NCBI GenBank assembly: GCA_020697635.1
Contig: JAEHCT010000005.1
Coordinates: 1-17,924, forward strand
Length of the DNA: 17,924 nucleotides
Source: Candidatus Bathyarchaeota archaeon
GTDB taxonomy: Archaea; Thermoproteota; Bathyarchaeia; TCS64
Reading direction: 5' to 3'
Shown: positions 15,042-17,924 of the stretch, piece by piece
How positions within the stretch are numbered: position 1 is the stretch's first letter
Layout: every line of letters starts with the position of its first letter
Notes under the pieces: model-generated
The model's input: the letters and a program-made list of their open reading frames with translations, nothing else
Told to the model about the DNA's origin: nothing
The model's database searches: none
Translations under genes and position numbers: made by a program

Positions 15042-16211
15042 CTACGAGCCCCTAGTGAAAAACGTGAGCCCCAGGAACGCTGCTAGGCAGAGGGCTACGC
15101 TGTAGGCGCTGGACGCCCAGAGCCCCTGGCTCTGCCAGAGAAGCCCCACCACCGTGTTGGACACGAAGAACGCCGAGCCCACGACAAGGTAGTAGACGCC
15201 GTAGGCGGTGCCCAGCACAGCCTCCTCGACGTAGCCTGGGATGAGGGCCCTCTGGACGGTCTCCACCACCCCCATGTACACCCCGTAGACCGCCGCTATC
15301 AGGTAAGCAAACGGCACAGCCTTGGGTGAGACGTAGAGAAGCCCTGCCGAGACAACGAAGACCAGGTACCCGACGCCCAGAGTCCTGGCTCTCCCGATCC
15401 TGTCTGACAGCTTGCCCGCGGGAAGAGCCACGAGTGCGTGGGTGACGTTCAGCGCCGCGTACACGATGGGGATAAGAGGGTCGCCGACGCCCATGAGCCG
15501 CGCGTTCAACAGTATGAAGCTGAAGTTGAAGGCGCCCAGGCTGAACAGCGCGACTATCACGAGGAGACGCGCAAAGTCTCCTCGGACCACTTCCCTCAGA
15601 CCTTCCAGGAACCTGAACTCACGCGTCGATTCTCCCACGATCTCCTTGATGCCAAAGAGGATGACGACGAGGGCGGCGGTCCCTGGCACCAGGGACAGCC
15701 AGAACACGTCCTTGACCGTCCAGCCCAGGAGCACCATCACCCCCGTCGCGGTGAGGGGGCCGACGATGGCGCCCATCTGGTCTAGGGCTCTGTGGAGGCC
15801 GAAAGCCTCGCCCCACCTCCCCGGGGGAACCGAGGCGCTGATCAGGGCGTCCCTAGGAGCGGTCCTGACGCCCTTCCCCATCCGCTCCACCACCCTTATG
15901 ACCATGACGTGAGACACTTCCGTGGCGGCGGCGAAGAGCGGCTTGGCGATGTTAGACAGGGCGTAGCCGAAGAGGATGAACGGCTTCCTCTTCCGGAACT
16001 TGTCGCTGAAGAAACCCGACACTGCGCGTAAGGCGTAGCTCATAGCCTCCGCCGTGCCCTCCACGAGGCCTAGGGAGGCTATGGTTCCCCCGGGCAGCCC
16101 CAGGATGTACACCGGTAGGAGACTGAACACCATCTCGCTGGAGCAGTCCGTGAAGAAGCTGACCAGTCCCAGCATGTAGACGTTTCTAAGCTCGCCTTCG
16201 CCGTCAACCAT
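15042..16211 (-). CDS. Major facilitator superfamily transporter
   Basis: About 389 aa, with the roughly 12 hydrophobic spans of a single-polypeptide secondary transporter. Seen: SFFTDCSSEMVFSLLPVYIL in helix 1, GFFSDKFRKRKPFILFGY as the loop 2-3 motif A, and RVVERMGKGVRTAPRDALI followed by GEAFGLHRALDQMGAIVGPL in helices 4-5, a pattern shared by a widespread uncharacterised MFS subfamily. A second motif-A-like loop (GKLSDRIGRARTLG) begins the C-terminal half. The start is set at ATG 16211 because a TATA-like box lies 28 nt upstream at 16236-16241; the in-frame ATG at 16250 would add 13 residues encoded across the promoter. The substrate is unknown; efflux or sugar/peptide uptake are both possible. 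It is divergent from the small-subunit/amidase pair. Confidence 0.87.
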   Translation of the reverse strand: MVDGEGELRNVYMLGLVSFFTDCSSEMVFSLLPVYILGLPGGTIASLGLVEGTAEAMSYALRAVSGFFSDKFRKRKPFILFGYALSNIAKPLFAAATEVSHVMVIRVVERMGKGVRTAPRDALISASVPPGRWGEAFGLHRALDQMGAIVGPLTATGVMVLLGWTVKDVFWLSLVPGTAALVVILFGIKEIVGESTREFRFLEGLREVVRGDFARLLVIVALFSLGAFNFSFILLNARLMGVGDPLIPIVYAALNVTHALVALPAGKLSDRIGRARTLGVGYLVFVVSAGLLYVSPKAVPFAYLIAAVYGVYMGVVETVQRALIPGYVEEAVLGTAYGVYYLVVGSAFFVSNTVVGLLWQSQGLWASSAYSVALCLAAFLGLTFFTRGS

Positions 16212-16235
16212 GCAGGCTAAGGTGCAATAAGGGGG

Positions 16236-16241
16236 AATTAA
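16236..16241 (-). promoter_or_regulatory. TATA-like box of the MFS gene
   Basis: TTAATT on the minus strand, centred about 28 nt before ATG 16211, predicting a leaderless mRNA and deciding the start codon. Confidence 0.45.
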
Positions 16242-16263
16242 GGCTTCCATCTAGGCGTCAACG

Positions 16264-16269
16264 TAAAAT
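16264..16269 (+). promoter_or_regulatory. TATA-like box of the small-subunit/amidase unit
   Basis: TAAAAT centred 28 nt before GTG 16295, in the 83-nt divergent region shared with the MFS gene. It predicts an mRNA starting within a few bases of the GTG. Confidence 0.45.
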
Positions 16270-16294
16270 CAAGGTAGACGCCCTGTTCATGTAG

Positions 16295-16495
16295 GTGGAG
16301 ACTTTGAGCGGGGAAGGGAAGAGAGAGTACATCCACATGGTGAAGGAGACGGCGAAAGCCATGTGGGGCCCGGAGGCGGCCGAGAAGTTTAATGACCACA
16401 TCGAGCGCACCGCCGCGGCGGTCTACGCCGTGAGCAACTACCCTCTGGAGCCTGATGTCGAGCCGGTCACCAAGATGAGGGCGGGGGACCGGTGA
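16295..16495 (+). CDS. Small GatC/AtzG-like putative amidase partner subunit
   Basis: 66-aa soluble, mainly helical protein. The C-terminal half (ERTAAAVYAVSNYPLEPDVE, then PVTKMR) resembles the end of GatC and of AtzG/DUF4089 small subunits: a helix, a short PL-x-x-D-V-E-P loop and an extended tail that in those complexes wraps around an amidase-signature partner. The gene directly precedes such an amidase, and the TGA stop shares its last base with the amidase ATG, so the two are translationally coupled. An in-frame TAG at 16292-16294 makes GTG 16295 the earliest start; TTG 16304 is possible. The fold assignment rests on the tail pattern and linkage; the N-terminal half is not recognisable. 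Confidence 0.62.
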   Translation: METLSGEGKREYIHMVKETAKAMWGPEAAEKFNDHIERTAAAVYAVSNYPLEPDVEPVTKMRAGDR

Positions 16496-17811
16496 TGGAG
16501 CCCTACAGACTGAGTCTGGCCGAGGCGTCCCACATGATAAGGGATGGAAGCCTCACCCCCACACAGCTCGCCGAGTCCCTTTTGGAGAGAATAGACCGGC
16601 TGGAGCCGGATGTCGAGGCTTGGGTGACAGTGGACCGGGGTGCCGTCATGGAGGCCGCTGAGGCAGCCACCAAGGAGGCCGAGGAGGGACGGATCAGGAG
16701 CCCTCTCCACGGCGTCCCCTTCGGCGTCAAGGACATCTACTACACCGAGGGCATGAGGACGACCATGGGCAGCCAACTCTACTCGGGCTTCGTGCCTGAC
16801 CACGACGCCACGGTCGTCAAGATCCTCAGGGAAGCCGGGGCAGTGGTCCTCGGGAAGACGGAGACTACAGAGTTCGCGGTCCACGACCCCGCGCCCACCA
16901 GAAACCCCTGGAACACCCTACACACGCCCGGGGGCAGCAGCAGCGGCTCCGCGGCGGCGGTCTCATGCGGCATGGCGCCCATGGCCCTCGGGAGCCAGAC
17001 CGGGGGCAGCGTCGTCAGGCCCGCCAGCTACTGCGGCATCGTAGGCTTCAAGCCCACCTACGACTTCATCAGCAGGGAAGGCGTCTTCCCCCTGAGCTGG
17101 AGCCTCGACCACGTCGGTTACATGACCCGCACGGTGGAGGACGCCGCCATGACGCTGAAGACCCTGAAGAGTGACGTGACCCCCGCCAAAGGCATGGATG
17201 ACACCCCGAAGATGGGTCTCCTCAGCGGCTACTTCAAGGAGAACGCGTCGGACGAGGCATGGCTCGGCTTCGAGCAGGCCGTGGGCAAGCTGTGGGGCGA
17301 GGGCGCCGAGTTCATCGACGTGGCGCTCCCCCCGAGCTTCGGGATGGTGCCCAGCGTGCACAGGGTGGTAATGTCCGTGGAGGCCGCGGCCGCCCACGAG
17401 GACAGTTTCAGGGTCAGCCCCGACGGGTACAGGGAGTACATCAGGGGCTTCATCTCCAGCGGCCTCCTCGTCCCGGCCACCGCGTACCTGCGAGCCCAGA
17501 GGATAAGAGGCGTCATAATCCGAGACATCCATACGTTGATGAGGGACTACGACTGCCTGGTCTGCCCCTCCACGGTGGACACCGCGCCCAGGGGCCTGGA
17601 ATGGACAGGCAGCCCCGCCTTCAACGCGCCCTGGAGCCTAACCGGCCTCCCCTCCGTGACGGTGCCCTCCGGGCTCAGCGAGGACGAGATGCCCCTCGGC
17701 CTCCAGCTCATAGGGAGACCGTACCGGGAGCTGGACCTACTCGAGGTGGCGGCGTGGTGCGAAGAAAAGCTGGAGTTCCCCAAAGAGCCCAAAGACACCT
17801 ACACACCTTAA
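16495..17811 (+). CDS. Amidase signature (AS) family amidohydrolase, AtzE/GatA-like
   Basis: 438-aa Ser-cisSer-Lys amidase cleaving a carboxamide. The catalytic Lys79 is in GVPFGVKDIYYTEG, the cis-Ser lies in TPGGSSSGSAAAV (148-150) and the nucleophile Ser172 in GSQTGGSVVRPASYCGIVGF. The GSQTGGSV form differs from GatA of the tRNA-dependent amidotransferase (usually GSDTGGSIRQPAA), so a metabolic amidase is more likely than a Gln-tRNA enzyme. The C-terminal part ends with the family's NAPWSLTGLPSVTVPSGL and PLGLQLIGRP motifs. ATG 16495 is preferred (TGATG overlap with the small subunit); GTG 16492 is adjacent. Substrate unknown; small amides, ureido acids or peptide amides are possible. The sequence looks complete. 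Confidence 0.9.
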   Translation: MEPYRLSLAEASHMIRDGSLTPTQLAESLLERIDRLEPDVEAWVTVDRGAVMEAAEAATKEAEEGRIRSPLHGVPFGVKDIYYTEGMRTTMGSQLYSGFVPDHDATVVKILREAGAVVLGKTETTEFAVHDPAPTRNPWNTLHTPGGSSSGSAAAVSCGMAPMALGSQTGGSVVRPASYCGIVGFKPTYDFISREGVFPLSWSLDHVGYMTRTVEDAAMTLKTLKSDVTPAKGMDDTPKMGLLSGYFKENASDEAWLGFEQAVGKLWGEGAEFIDVALPPSFGMVPSVHRVVMSVEAAAAHEDSFRVSPDGYREYIRGFISSGLLVPATAYLRAQRIRGVIIRDIHTLMRDYDCLVCPSTVDTAPRGLEWTGSPAFNAPWSLTGLPSVTVPSGLSEDEMPLGLQLIGRPYRELDLLEVAAWCEEKLEFPKEPKDTYTP

Positions 17812-17816
17812 AACCC

Positions 17817-17821
17817 TAAAT
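17817..17821 (+). promoter_or_regulatory. TATA-like box of the last, partial gene
   Basis: TAAAT (context CCTAAATCCC) centred 27 nt before ATG 17846. A second AT-rich stretch, CTTAAAAC at 17807-17814, overlapping the amidase stop, would give a roughly 10-nt leader instead. Confidence 0.45.
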
Positions 17822-17845
17822 CCCGCCTCAACCTACAATTATACT

Positions 17846-17924
17846 ATGTCAGGTAAAATTCTGTTCGTCATCCAGAGCGGCCCGGAGAGCCACTACAACG
17901 TGCTCTGGGGCCTACGGATGGCTA
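17846..17924 (+). CDS. N-terminal fragment, possible DsrE-like protein (runs off the window)
   Basis: Only 26 codons are present: MSGKILFVIQSGPESHYNVL followed by WGLRMA. A beta strand (KILFVIQSG) followed by a helix bearing a GLRMA motif is the usual opening of small DsrE/DsrF-like sulfur-relay or peroxiredoxin-like proteins. The ATG has a TATA-like box 27 nt upstream and no Shine-Dalgarno, like other leaderless genes here. The fragment is too short for firm assignment. Confidence 0.5.
   Translation, partial: MSGKILFVIQSGPESHYNVLWGLRMA

Overview
The window reads as a GC-rich archaeal genome segment. Most transcription units have a TATA-like box whose centre lies about 26-36 nt upstream of the start codon, which gives leaderless or very short-leader mRNAs. 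GTG and TTG starts are common, Arg is mostly AGG and Ile often ATA, and one gene encodes an XPD/Rad3-type Fe-S helicase with an archaeal look. A TACK-type lineage is my guess. No rRNA, tRNA, CRISPR or mobile element is visible. Coding density is very high and no gene-free stretch exceeds about 110 nt.

Layout. 1-1455 (minus) is an N-acyl-D-amino-acid deacylase whose C-terminus is cut off by the window edge. A short divergent promoter region separates it from a LivH-type ABC permease (1558-2529) and the XPD-like helicase (2600-4558). Next comes a tight five-gene cluster (4592-10003): a BadF/BadG-type amino-sugar kinase, MurQ (MurNAc-6-P etherase), NamZ (DUF1343 exo-N-acetylmuramidase), NagA (GlcNAc-6-P deacetylase) and AnmK (anhydro-MurNAc kinase). 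The genes overlap or lie within 40 nt of each other, behind one recognisable promoter at the helicase stop codon. An M20 peptidase (10038-11243) follows with its own promoter.

The right half holds a minus-strand S49 (SppA-like) membrane protease with a long C-terminal extension, a TPR protein, a membrane GT2 glycosyltransferase, a minus-strand MFS transporter, a two-gene unit of a GatC/AtzG-like small protein plus an amidase-signature hydrolase, and the first 26 codons of a possible DsrE-like protein.

How the genes work together. The 4.6-10 kb cluster spells out a nearly complete route for bacterial cell-wall amino sugars. NamZ frees MurNAc, the kinase and AnmK both lead to MurNAc-6-P, MurQ removes D-lactate to give GlcNAc-6-P, and NagA gives GlcN-6-P. 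Archaea do not make murein, so this looks like scavenging of bacterial peptidoglycan fragments. The flanking D-aminoacylase and M20 peptidase could process the D-amino-acid and peptide part. NamZ has no signal peptide, so the chemistry appears cytoplasmic and needs an uptake system that is not identified here. This system is the main finding of the window.
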